Source: Cyclobacteriaceae bacterium (GTDB lineage Bacteria > Bacteroidota > Bacteroidia > Cytophagales > Cyclobacteriaceae). From it: a DNA stretch of 64,000 bases. The DNA is taken from the NCBI GenBank assembly GCA_030584025.1, contig CP129487.1, positions 868,001-932,000 of the forward strand, written 5' to 3'. Position numbers and translations under genes: made by a program. This document shows positions 25,289 to 33,414 of the stretch, piece by piece (the stretch's first letter is position 1; each line of letters opens with the position of its first letter). Under the pieces are notes generated by a model. That model ran no database searches. It had not been told where the DNA came from and worked only from the letters and a program-made list of their open reading frames with translations.

Positions 25289-26323
25289 TTATCGCTTCTT
25301 TAGAAAGAGCCATAGGGTAAGTATTCCTATGCCAACCGAAACCAGTACAGCCCACAAGTTCATCTGACGACATTCGGCATACATAGTGTACTCGCGAAGG
25401 GCAAACTTGGTGGCTAGCGGTTTCCAAACGGCCACGTTTTGAACAACTGAATCAGCATTGGTATGGATGATTTCCCACGGGAGATGAATTTCGTTTACAT
25501 ATTTTCCGCCATCGTATGCGTAGCTCATAAAATTCAGGCGTGACTCAAATTTTTTGCTTAATGCTTCAAAATCTTTACCCGCCTGATCCTTGTCGAGCGG
25601 AATACCAAGTGTATCTGCAATTTGAGCGGGTATGTTGTTTTCGCTTTTCGGATCATCGATAATACGATAAATCAACTCTTTATTTTGATCCAGTGTGTCC
25701 AGCCATCTTTTGTCGAGGTTGTTTTTGGCGATTACCGTTTTAATCATGTGATTGGCTTCATCGAATAAGGCCATTTTGACAAAAAGACTAGATATTTTTT
25801 CGTTCAACACTTCCAGGTACACACTGTCGGCTTTTGATATGGGGGTGCCTTCACCCGGAAGTCGATCAATGAACGAGAAATCTTCCTGGTTGAAAAAGTT
25901 TTCAACAGGGGTGAGGGTAAAGCGGTTAATCGGACGAATGGTTTCTGTGTAATGGATGTAGGTATAAAACCACCGGAATTTTTTGTCGAATGTTGAATGA
26001 ATCTGAAATAACGTATCAGCCTGCCGATCAAGTTCATTATTTACATCATTAACCGAATTGAAATGTTTACTGAAAGCGATCCGGAATTTGTCATTGTCTT
26101 TTTCCTTTTCTGATTTATTTTCAGTAATCTCAACAATCCAACCACTTTGCTTATTAATGCCAAAGTAATTTTGTTCGGCTTTGTCTTTACCGGTTTTCTC
26201 CAACACAATGGTTTTGTCGAGGGAACCATCTTCATGCACAATAGTCTTGAATGCGATGGGATTTTCGCAAGCTGTTAGTAAGATCAGTGTAAGCAGGGTG
26301 TAAAATATGGTTGTAGTTTTCAT
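25289..26323 (-). CDS. hypothetical lipoprotein with C-terminal membrane anchor (ECF operon)
   Basis: 344 residues. The N-terminus is a lipoprotein signal with lipobox LLTAC (acylated Cys19). The long soluble middle includes HEDGSLDKTIVLEKTGKD and a helical, charged half. A single hydrophobic helix (LWAVLVSVGIGILTLWLFLKKR) ends the protein, so both ends may be membrane-tethered. It is the third gene after an ECF sigma factor and its anti-sigma partner, six bp downstream of the latter, suggesting an envelope stress or surface role. No known domain was recognised. Confidence 0.75.
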   Translation of the reverse strand: MKTTTIFYTLLTLILLTACENPIAFKTIVHEDGSLDKTIVLEKTGKDKAEQNYFGINKQSGWIVEITENKSEKEKDNDKFRIAFSKHFNSVNDVNNELDRQADTLFQIHSTFDKKFRWFYTYIHYTETIRPINRFTLTPVENFFNQEDFSFIDRLPGEGTPISKADSVYLEVLNEKISSLFVKMALFDEANHMIKTVIAKNNLDKRWLDTLDQNKELIYRIIDDPKSENNIPAQIADTLGIPLDKDQAGKDFEALSKKFESRLNFMSYAYDGGKYVNEIHLPWEIIHTNADSVVQNVAVWKPLATKFALREYTMYAECRQMNLWAVLVSVGIGILTLWLFLKKR

Positions 26324-26329
26324 GGTTTC

Positions 26330-26854
26330 TTATTGGAATTGTTGTTTAATACATTCTTTGTACGCCAATTGATTAGTAAATGGTGTCTTACACGTACTAA
26401 AAATTGATTTTCGTTTTTTTCGATCTGCTGCTGACGAACGAATGATTGCTGAGTTCAAAATGACTCCTTCTTCCAGTGTTGTTATTTGTGTTTTCTGTTG
26501 GGTTCCTGTATGGGTATACTCCAGACCAAAGCTTATCGCTAAAACCAAAGAGAGTGTTGCACACGCATATCGAACCAGTTGGAATGGAGAGAATACTGAC
26601 GTTAACCGTGTTGTGTGTGAACGTTGTTGCTGTTCATGCACCGCCTGCATAATGCGTGAGGTAAGTTGTGCGGCATGAGGTGCTTTAGTTTTGTTTTTTG
26701 AGACTTCACTAACCCGTTGCTGCATCAACTGAACTTGCTGAAACAATTCTGCACAAGTCGGGCAAGTTTCCATATGTTTGCTTACGATTTCTTTTTCTGC
26801 GGATGAAATTTCTTCCCACAGGTAAATCGATTGTTCATATTCCCTGCATTTCAT
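26330..26854 (-). CDS. anti-sigma factor with zinc-finger-like N-terminus
   Basis: Likely membrane-bound inhibitor of the ECF sigma factor encoded just upstream. From the ATG at 26854 it has 174 residues: MKCREYEQSIYLWEEISSAEKE, then the zf-HC2 type HMETCPTC motif (H-x3-C-x2-C). A transmembrane helix follows around 90-110 (VRYACATLSLVLAISFGLEY) and a short basic tail. A longer start at 26896 would overlap the sigma gene by 35 bp; the shorter start leaves an eight-base gap and begins at the domain border. Confidence 0.82.
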   Translation of the reverse strand: MKCREYEQSIYLWEEISSAEKEIVSKHMETCPTCAELFQQVQLMQQRVSEVSKNKTKAPHAAQLTSRIMQAVHEQQQRSHTTRLTSVFSPFQLVRYACATLSLVLAISFGLEYTHTGTQQKTQITTLEEGVILNSAIIRSSAADRKKRKSIFSTCKTPFTNQLAYKECIKQQFQ

Positions 26855-26861
26855 AGCTCGC

Positions 26862-27422
26862 TTATATTTTGTGGTTTGTATTGTAATATTTTTCAAGTCC
26901 GGCTTTAATGTGTACCCGGGCGTAGTACAGGTTGCTCTTCATGTTGCCATTGCTCATATCGAGTGCTTTACACACCTCATCTGGTTCAAGTTGCTCCAAA
27001 TCGCGTAATACAAAAACAGCTTGCTGTTTAGGTGTAAGTTGAGTGGCCAGGTGTAAAATGATGTTTCGTAGCTCTTCATGTTCCAATTCGTTTGTTGCGT
27101 TTTCGTTTGCCTGATGTGGTACTGTGTCATCAAGCGTTAATGTTTGTCGATACTTTGCTGATTTCCCTGCATCCAGGCATAGGTTCGTTACAATTTTTCC
27201 CAGCCATGTTTTAAAGCGGAAATTAAAATCGTATCGGTTCAGGTTTTTCCACACCCGTATAAAGGCCTCCTGCACAATGTCTTCTGCATCGGTTATTTCG
27301 CGCACAAAGCGCGAGGCGAGGGAAATGGCAAATGCCTGATTGGCTTCAACCAATGCACGAAAAGCTTCTGTGTTACCCTTTGCTGATCGCTCAATCAGGT
27401 TGAACTCGATTTCCTTATCCAT
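26862..27422 (-). CDS. ECF-type RNA polymerase sigma factor
   Basis: Group IV sigma-70, 186 residues. Region 2 is seen as FVREITDAEDIVQEAFIRVWKNLNRYDFNFRFKTWLGKI (core-binding DAEDIVQE; -10 recognition), and region 4 as LTPKQQAVFVLRDLEQLEPDEVCKALDMSNGNMKSNLYYARVHIK with its helix-turn-helix. Operon: sigma, anti-sigma, lipoprotein. I do not find the TGTAAC-N17-CGTC pattern of the other ECF locus upstream; instead TAAATTTC lies three bases before the ATG (27426-27433). Confidence 0.93.
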   Translation of the reverse strand: MDKEIEFNLIERSAKGNTEAFRALVEANQAFAISLASRFVREITDAEDIVQEAFIRVWKNLNRYDFNFRFKTWLGKIVTNLCLDAGKSAKYRQTLTLDDTVPHQANENATNELEHEELRNIILHLATQLTPKQQAVFVLRDLEQLEPDEVCKALDMSNGNMKSNLYYARVHIKAGLEKYYNTNHKI

Positions 27423-27507
27423 GCAGAAATTTAAGGCTTATACGACTGATGTGTAGTTTGGTCAAATGGCAGGTTAAAGAAAGCCGGAAATTGAGTAAAT
27501 TTGCATA

Positions 27508-27798
27508 ATGATAACTGATCAGCAAAAGGCCTTGATTATTAACCACCTGCGGGCTTTGTCACCCCAAAAAATTGGTGTATTTGGTTCTTATGCTCGTAGT
27601 GAGCAAAGAGCTGCCAGCGATCTGGATATTTTAATTTTTCTGGACAGTTCAAATAAAGTCTCGCTGCTGGACATAGTAGGTGTGGAACAGGAACTATCGG
27701 ACGCGTTGGGCATTAAAGTGGACTTAATTACAGAACGGTCTCTTAACCCGTTGATTCGTCCATATGTAGAGAAGGACTTGCAATTTATTCTGCAGTGA
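27508..27798 (+). CDS. mntA: MntA-type nucleotidyltransferase (antitoxin of a HepT/MntA pair)
   Basis: Minimal nucleotidyltransferase, 96 residues. The catalytic motif is complete: GVFGSYARSEQRAASDLDILIFL, a GS-x9-DxD pattern. MntA antitoxins of the type VII class modify a Tyr of the HepT toxin by AMP transfer. The stop overlaps the GTG start of the partner by three bases within GTGA. An exact TAnnTTTG element (TAAATTTG, 27496-27503) lies four bases before the ATG. Confidence 0.85.
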   Translation: MITDQQKALIINHLRALSPQKIGVFGSYARSEQRAASDLDILIFLDSSNKVSLLDIVGVEQELSDALGIKVDLITERSLNPLIRPYVEKDLQFILQ

Positions 27799-28130
27799 AA
27801 AGCCCGGAGATCTACATTCTTCATATGCTAAATTCTATTTCAAGAATTGAGCAGTATACCAGGGATATTTCTGAGGAAGAATTCTATACAAATTTTCTTA
27901 TTCAAGATGCGGTAATCAGAAACATTCAGGTGATAGGGGAGGCAAGTAAAAAATTTGAGGAATCGTTTAAAGAATCTAATTTGCATATTCCATGGCGAAA
28001 GATAGGTGCTATGCGCAATAAAATAATTCATGAATATTTTGGTATTGACCTTCCTGCAGTCTGGCAAGTTGTTGCGGTTGATTTAATGATATTGAAAGAT
28101 CAATTACTTGATTTGCAAAATAAGTTGTAA
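27795..28130 (+). CDS. hepT: HepT-like ribonuclease (DUF86; toxin of a HepT/MntA pair)
   Basis: HEPN-domain protein, 111 residues, starting with GTG at 27795. The RNase signature R-x4-H-x-Y is visible as MRNKIIHEYF near residue 75; the Tyr in it is the site that MntA modifies in characterised systems. Surrounding text IQDAVIRNIQVIGEASKKF and MILKDQLLDL is typical of DUF86. It is coupled to mntA by a four-base overlap. It stands alone between an ECF operon and dxr with no other mobile-element signs. Confidence 0.85.
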   Translation: MKSPEIYILHMLNSISRIEQYTRDISEEEFYTNFLIQDAVIRNIQVIGEASKKFEESFKESNLHIPWRKIGAMRNKIIHEYFGIDLPAVWQVVAVDLMILKDQLLDLQNKL

Positions 28131-28151
28131 CATTCGCCACTCTTTACTTGT

Positions 28152-29321
28152 TTGATTCATCAATTGCAACCTAAAAAAAACATAGCTCTTCTTGGCTCTA
28201 CCGGCTCCATCGGCACGCAAGCGTTGGAAGTCGTGCGCGCCTATCCCGATAAATTTGAAGTAGAGGTACTCACCGCGCAAAACAATGCCGACTTATTGAT
28301 TCAACAAGCCATTGACTTTAAACCCAATGTGGTGGTAATCGGCAATGAAGATCACTATGAAAAAGTGAAAGCTGCCCTTTCGCCTCATAACATAAAAGTT
28401 TATGCCGGTGAAAGTGCATTGTGTTCGGTGGTGCAGATGGAAAGCATCGACATTGTGCTCACCGCTCTGGTAGGATATTCCGGATTAAAGCCAACCATCA
28501 AAGCGATTGAGGCTGGTAAACCCATTGCCTTAGCCAACAAGGAAACACTGGTTGTGGCCGGTGAGCTGATTACATCATTGGCAAAGGAAAAAGGTGTAAA
28601 TATTTACCCGGTAGACTCTGAACACTCGGCCATTTTTCAATGCATTGTCGGGGAGTTTCATAACAAAATCGAAAAGATCATTCTGACTGCTTCGGGTGGC
28701 CCCTTTCGTGGAAAAAAACGGCAAGAACTGTTAGCGGTAACCAAGGCGCAAGCGTTGAAGCATCCCAACTGGACGATGGGTGCCAAAATCACCATTGATT
28801 CAGCTACATTGATGAATAAGGGATTGGAAGTGATTGAAGCCAAATGGCTGTTTGGCCTTTCGGCTGAACAGGTAGAGGTGGTGGTGCATCCGCAATCGAT
28901 TATTCATTCTATTGTTCAATTTGAAGATGGATCAATGAAAGCGCAAATGGGCTTACCCGATATGCGGTTGCCCATTCAGTTTGCACTTACCTATCCGGAA
29001 CGTTTTAAATCCGATTTGCCGCGCTTTGATTTTGTGAATTACCCGGCCCTCACATTCGAGAAGCCCGATACGGAAACTTTTCGTAATCTTGCACTTTCCT
29101 TTGAAGCCCTTAAACGGGGAGGAAACATGCCGTGCGTGCTGAATGCCGCAAATGAGGTGGTGGTGGCTGAATTTTTACAGGACAGAATTGGTTTTCTCGC
29201 TATGCCGGATGTAGTGGAAAAATGCCTGGAAAAAGCGTCTTTTATTCAGCACCCTTCTTTTGACGATTACGTAAACACGGATAACGAAACACGAATTAGA
29301 GCTTTAGAACTGATAAACTGA
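28152..29321 (+). CDS. dxr: 1-deoxy-D-xylulose 5-phosphate reductoisomerase
   Basis: Second step of the MEP isoprenoid pathway (DXP to MEP, NADPH-dependent). The NADPH site is IALLGSTGSIGTQALEVV; metal and substrate residues lie in PVDSEHSAIFQCI and in IDSATLMNKGLEVIEAKWLF. The 389 residues are standard. No ATG is available near the domain start; TTG at 28152 (or at 28164) is the best initiator. The stop overlaps the rseP start (TGATG), so the two are coupled. Confidence 0.96.
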   Translation: MIHQLQPKKNIALLGSTGSIGTQALEVVRAYPDKFEVEVLTAQNNADLLIQQAIDFKPNVVVIGNEDHYEKVKAALSPHNIKVYAGESALCSVVQMESIDIVLTALVGYSGLKPTIKAIEAGKPIALANKETLVVAGELITSLAKEKGVNIYPVDSEHSAIFQCIVGEFHNKIEKIILTASGGPFRGKKRQELLAVTKAQALKHPNWTMGAKITIDSATLMNKGLEVIEAKWLFGLSAEQVEVVVHPQSIIHSIVQFEDGSMKAQMGLPDMRLPIQFALTYPERFKSDLPRFDFVNYPALTFEKPDTETFRNLALSFEALKRGGNMPCVLNAANEVVVAEFLQDRIGFLAMPDVVEKCLEKASFIQHPSFDDYVNTDNETRIRALELIN

Positions 29322-30646
29322 TGGATTGGATGGTATCGCTTGCTCAATTGTTGTTGAGCATTTCAATTTTAGTAGCTGTACACGAAATGGGTCACCTGCT
29401 GGCGGCCAAATATTTTGGTATGCGGGTGGAACAATTTTCAATCGGCTTTCCGCCAAAACTTATTTCCTTTAAAAAGGGTGAAACCGAATATGCCATAAGT
29501 GCCATTCCGCTGGGTGGCTACGTAAAAATTTCGGGCATGATTGACGAATCACTTGATACGGAGACCATGAATAAAGAGCCCCAGCCGTGGGAATTCCGAT
29601 CTAAGCCAGCCTGGCAACGCCTCATTGTGATGCTGGGAGGAATTTTCGTTAATGTAGTGGTGGGTATTCTCATCTTTATTGGGGTTACCTACACATTTGG
29701 TGAAATCTATTTTCTGAAAGATGTCATCAATGAAAATGGTGGTTTTCAGGTTGGCCCGGTAGGAGAGAGCATCGGGTTAAAAACCGGAGATAAGATTGTA
29801 AAAATCAACGGACAGGATTTTGAATACCTGCAAGATATCATCAAGCCTGAAACACTATTAGCCGATAACGCCTATTACACCATTGAACGGGATGGAAAAT
29901 TAATCGACATCAACATTCCTCCCGATTTTATTCAGAAGTTCAATAAACGCGAGGGTGTGGGAACGTTTGTTTCGTTTCGCGTAGCACCGGTTATCGCAGA
30001 GGTGAGCAAACAAACACTGGCAGATCGTATGGGTTTGCAGGCAGGTGATAAAATTGTGGAAGTTAACGGACAGCCGGTTTCGTATATTGATGAAGTGAAT
30101 GCTGCCGTGAAAGCCACCGGTGATTCTATTCAGTTGGGGGTACTTCGCGCAGGCCAGACAATCACTTTTAAAGAATCGTTTAAAGATCAGAAGTCAATTG
30201 GTTTTAGGGCCGATACAAAAATGCTTGAGGAGACAATTGAGAAACAAATGAATTATGGTTTCCTTGAGTCTATTCCGTTAGGTACTGAGCGTGCCTTTAC
30301 CACATTGGTGGTTCAGGTAAAGGCATTTGGTAAAGTTATTTCAGGTGTGCTTTCTCCTCGTGAATCGCTTTCTGGTCCAATCGGAATCATGCAGGCTTAT
30401 GGAACGGTGTGGGATTGGGAACGTTTCTGGTCGTTAACCGGAGTGCTGTCGTTGGTATTGGCATTCATGAACCTGTTGCCCATTCCTGCGTTGGATGGCG
30501 GACATGTTATGTTTTTAAGCTATGAGATGATAGCACGAAGAAAACCATCGGATAAGTTTTTAGAGACTGCACAGAAAATCGGGATGGTGTTTTTACTAAC
30601 ACTAATGGTACTTATTTTCGCGAACGATATTATAAAATTGTTCTGA
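29321..30646 (+). CDS. rseP: site-2 zinc metalloprotease RseP
   Basis: Intramembrane protease that cuts transmembrane segments such as those of anti-sigma factors. The 441 residues show HEMGHLLAAKYFG (HExxH zinc site) at the N-terminus, two PDZ domains (about 130-200, VGPVGESIGLKTGDKIVKING; and 215-300, MGLQAGDKIVEVNGQPV) and the third zinc ligand in NLLPIPALDGGH. Four membrane segments are apparent. It follows dxr as in many bacteria and ends before a clear terminator. The two anti-sigma proteins in this window are possible substrates (inference). Confidence 0.95.
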   Translation: MDWMVSLAQLLLSISILVAVHEMGHLLAAKYFGMRVEQFSIGFPPKLISFKKGETEYAISAIPLGGYVKISGMIDESLDTETMNKEPQPWEFRSKPAWQRLIVMLGGIFVNVVVGILIFIGVTYTFGEIYFLKDVINENGGFQVGPVGESIGLKTGDKIVKINGQDFEYLQDIIKPETLLADNAYYTIERDGKLIDINIPPDFIQKFNKREGVGTFVSFRVAPVIAEVSKQTLADRMGLQAGDKIVEVNGQPVSYIDEVNAAVKATGDSIQLGVLRAGQTITFKESFKDQKSIGFRADTKMLEETIEKQMNYGFLESIPLGTERAFTTLVVQVKAFGKVISGVLSPRESLSGPIGIMQAYGTVWDWERFWSLTGVLSLVLAFMNLLPIPALDGGHVMFLSYEMIARRKPSDKFLETAQKIGMVFLLTLMVLIFANDIIKLF

Positions 30647-30670
30647 TAGACACAGATTACCTAAAACAGG

Positions 30671-30697
30671 AAGCCCCACAACATGTGGGGCTTTTTT
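30671..30697 (+). terminator. Rho-independent terminator after rseP
   Basis: AAGCCCCACA (30671-30680) pairs with TGTGGGGCTT (30684-30693) over ten bases with a three-base loop and is followed by a T run. It ends the dxr-rseP transcript. On the opposite strand, where the plug-repeat gene converges, the T-run is less clear. Confidence 0.9.
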
Positions 30698-30721
30698 GTT
30701 GGGTTGGTTTTTTTAATGGAA

Positions 30722-31258
30722 TTATTCCTTGTCCGATTGCCGGATTTTCATTGGTGCTTTTTTAGATTTGATCACTACTACACCATTTTTGCCCTTATCC
30801 CTGTATTGATCGGTAGCTTTTTCGCCTTTCAATACATCGATTGATTCAATATTTCTCGTGTCAATCTTTTCAACATCTGCCTGTTGAATGATTTTTCCGT
30901 CAAGCACAAAAAGGGGTTGAACACCCGTTGAAGGAGAGTAAAAAAATGCACTAGGATTTTGCTCAACGCGTTCTTCTGTTACTTCAGGAGTTAATTCTGG
31001 CTTTTTGAAATTTTTAAGCGTAATCACTACCACACCATTCTTTCCAGCTTCACCGAACTGATCAATTGCTTTTTCATTTTTCAATACATGAATCGATTCA
31101 ATGTCGTTGGGTTTAATATAACTCAAATCATCGTACGTGGTATGTTTGCCATTAACCACAAACAAGGGTTTTTCAGTTGTGGTAGTGATTAAATTGATTT
31201 CTTGTGCTGATGCCGTTGCGAAACAGCAGACAACCAATAGGGTATGTAGTGCTTTCAT
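30722..31258 (-). CDS. secreted protein of two TonB-plug-like repeats
   Basis: 178 residues: a signal peptide (MKALHTLLVVCCFATASAQ) and two copies of a unit of about 55 residues. Unit 1: PLFVVNGKHTTYDDL, NDIESIHVLKNEKAIDQFG, KNGVVVITLK. Unit 2: PLFVLDGKIIQQADV, RNIESIDVLKGEKATDQY, KNGVVVIKSK. Each resembles the stretch of SusC-like receptor plugs that reads PLYVIDG...IESIEVLKD..A..YG..G.NGVI.I. No beta-barrel follows. It lies nine bp downstream of the PorE-like gene, likely in one operon. Function unknown; perhaps a binding or scaffold protein of the envelope. Confidence 0.75.
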   Translation of the reverse strand: MKALHTLLVVCCFATASAQEINLITTTTEKPLFVVNGKHTTYDDLSYIKPNDIESIHVLKNEKAIDQFGEAGKNGVVVITLKNFKKPELTPEVTEERVEQNPSAFFYSPSTGVQPLFVLDGKIIQQADVEKIDTRNIESIDVLKGEKATDQYRDKGKNGVVVIKSKKAPMKIRQSDKE

Positions 31259-31267
31259 GATTTTAAA

Positions 31268-33241
31268 TTAGTCAATCTTATTCTTTATTTCAAACTCAAC
31301 CCTGCGGTTTAGTCTGCGGTCGTCATCTGTTTTCTCTTCAACAATGGGTTTTGAGCCCCCATACCCAATGGCCGTAATGCGCGAGGAAGGAACCTTATAC
31401 TCGTAAACCAGGTAGGCTTTAATCGCATCGGCACGTTCCTGCGACAGGCGAAGGTTGGCTTCCGGTTTTCCTTCTGAATCGGTGTGCCCGCTGATGGTTA
31501 GATCAATATGCGGATGATCGAGCATAAAGTTTCCGAGTTTGCTTAAGTCTTCATGCATGGAAGATAAAATATCAGCCTTTCCACTTTCAAACTCCAGCGA
31601 CTTAAATGCAATCTTGCTTTCAATCGGTTCGGTTTCTTTATTGATTTCCATGTCGCCATCCATAAAGAAAATTTCTTCAATGCGGAAGAAGTCATCGCCT
31701 TGGATGATTAACAAATAATTCCGTTTGTTGATCAGCTTAAAATCAAACGTGCCATCAGGCCGCAAAAACTTAGGGGCCACTTCCACACCTTTGTCCAAAT
31801 CGATGATGGAAACAATACCTTTCATCGGCTTGCCGGTTTGGCTGTTGGTAAGCGAACCCTTTAAGGTTGCGATGGCTTCCGGTTGCGCTTCCATCGGTAC
31901 CGGAAAGGAGTGAAGATCCAGGTTGGCCGGATCATCACCTTCCGACCGGGCATAATATAATTTTTCCGATTTGGAATCAATGGTGAAATAGTATTCACTT
32001 CCGGCACCGTTTACCAGTGGACCAACATTTTTGGGTTCGGCCCAATTGCCATTCTGCTTGTAAGTTTTAAAAATATCAAAATCACCAAAGTTTAACGGAT
32101 GTCCGTTGGAACTGAAATACAACACATTGAATTTATGGTGAAAGAACGGGCTCACTTCCTGCCCGCGTGTGTTGATAATCGGCCCCATATTTTTAGCCGG
32201 TTGCCAGTTTCCGTCTTTATCTTTTATGCTGAAGTAAATATCGGTCATCCCAAAACCACCTTTCCGATCGGAAGAAAAGAAAAGTGTATCGCCTGTGTGC
32301 GAGAGGGAAGGATGTGAATCCCAAAATACGGTGTTGATGTTATCGCCTAGGTTACGCACGTTGCCCCAACTGTTGTCTTCTTTTCTATCGGCCACAAAAA
32401 TATCGCAGCTGCCTTTTGAATCGGGTGAATCACATCGTGCAAAATAAAGTTGCTTACCGTCTTTGCTCAGGCAAGCCGAACCTTCGTTGTAACTGGTGTT
32501 GATGGTATTGAAAGGAACAGCATCCATCCACATGTCAAATTCCTGCACGCTGTAAAACAAATCTTCATCGTATCTTCTTTCCAGTGTTTGCGTGTGCAGG
32601 TTGCGTTTGGATGTAAAAAGTAAAACGGTATCTACGTTTCCGATGGTGGGTCCGTAATCCGCTTTGGGCGAGTTTACCTGAATGCCCATGTTGAGTAATA
32701 CACCTTGTGGGGGGCGCAGCGTATCAATTTCCTTTCGGTACTCCACTAGTTCGTAATAGTATTTCAACGGCACATAGTAATCGCTCTGGTATTTGGTAAG
32801 GCTATCATATTCTTGTCGTACCTGTCGGCCATCAATATCTTGCTGGTGATGTTTCAAAACTAATTTGTAAAGTAGCACCGCTTCTCCCGGTGGACCAAAC
32901 TTCTCAGAAAGTTTAGCCAGTTGCCAAAGCATGTTGGTGTTGCGTGAAAAATTCTCAACACCAAACTGTTGAACATAGGCTTTCAATAAGTTGTAATGTG
33001 TTTGGTTGCCATTATCTTTCGGGATGGCAGCAATTTTTTCAAGCGATTTTTTATCCGAATAGAAGGAAACGTTGTTGATGTTCGGAAAATTAAAGATGTC
33101 AGATTGGCTGTATGTTGTCAGGGTATCGTTTAATTGAACAACACCGCCTTTTTTGAACTTCCGATCGGGTTTTTGGCCAGTTGCCGGAAGAGAAAGTAAC
33201 AGTAAAAATGCCGGTAGAAAGATTAAAAAATGCTTTTTCAC
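31268..33241 (-). CDS. OmpA-family outer-membrane protein with PD40 propeller (PorE-like)
   Basis: 657 residues with signal peptide (FLIFLPAFLLLLSLPATGQ). Order: a helical N-terminal part (40-140), a PD40/WD40-like beta-propeller (about 230-430, with repeats such as YFARCDSPDSKGSCDIFVAD and LFFSSDRKGGFGMTDIYFS), a carboxypeptidase-regulatory-like fold (about 450-520, GSLTNSQTGKPMKGIVSIID) and a C-terminal OmpA peptidoglycan-binding domain (TISGHTDSEGK, LSQERADAIKAYL, DRRLNRRVEFEI). This is the architecture of PorE, a T9SS component that ties the machine to peptidoglycan; many paralogues exist, so the assignment is tentative. Confidence 0.85.
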   Translation of the reverse strand: MKKHFLIFLPAFLLLLSLPATGQKPDRKFKKGGVVQLNDTLTTYSQSDIFNFPNINNVSFYSDKKSLEKIAAIPKDNGNQTHYNLLKAYVQQFGVENFSRNTNMLWQLAKLSEKFGPPGEAVLLYKLVLKHHQQDIDGRQVRQEYDSLTKYQSDYYVPLKYYYELVEYRKEIDTLRPPQGVLLNMGIQVNSPKADYGPTIGNVDTVLLFTSKRNLHTQTLERRYDEDLFYSVQEFDMWMDAVPFNTINTSYNEGSACLSKDGKQLYFARCDSPDSKGSCDIFVADRKEDNSWGNVRNLGDNINTVFWDSHPSLSHTGDTLFFSSDRKGGFGMTDIYFSIKDKDGNWQPAKNMGPIINTRGQEVSPFFHHKFNVLYFSSNGHPLNFGDFDIFKTYKQNGNWAEPKNVGPLVNGAGSEYYFTIDSKSEKLYYARSEGDDPANLDLHSFPVPMEAQPEAIATLKGSLTNSQTGKPMKGIVSIIDLDKGVEVAPKFLRPDGTFDFKLINKRNYLLIIQGDDFFRIEEIFFMDGDMEINKETEPIESKIAFKSLEFESGKADILSSMHEDLSKLGNFMLDHPHIDLTISGHTDSEGKPEANLRLSQERADAIKAYLVYEYKVPSSRITAIGYGGSKPIVEEKTDDDRRLNRRVEFEIKNKID

Positions 33242-33306
33242 AACATCCGGGTTGGTTGAAGCCGAGTCTTATCGTTAAAGTTGACATAATTTTGCTTCTT
33301 TTACAA

Positions 33307-33330
33307 CCTGCCCGGCAGGCCTGCAGACCG
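33307..33330. repeat. GC-rich nested palindromes between the OmpA-family gene and lon
   Basis: CCTGCCCGGCAGG (33307-33319) and the overlapping GCAGGCCTGC (33315-33324), followed by AGACCGG, form a compact set of palindromes. The block is far richer in G and C than the surrounding 170-bp divergent gap. It may be a dispersed repeat or a regulator site for lon. Confidence 0.4.
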
Positions 33331-33414
33331 GCTTGGCATTACTATTGTCCTTTAAGGGCGCATTGGTTTTTTAGTATTAATTCCATTGGCTTTGTGCCAA
33401 TTTGACACCTATAT

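Noticed and set aside
26855..26896. Earlier start of the anti-sigma gene at 26896
   Set aside because: It would overlap the sigma gene by 35 bp and add a basic stretch before the domain. The ATG at 26854 fits spacing and domain better.
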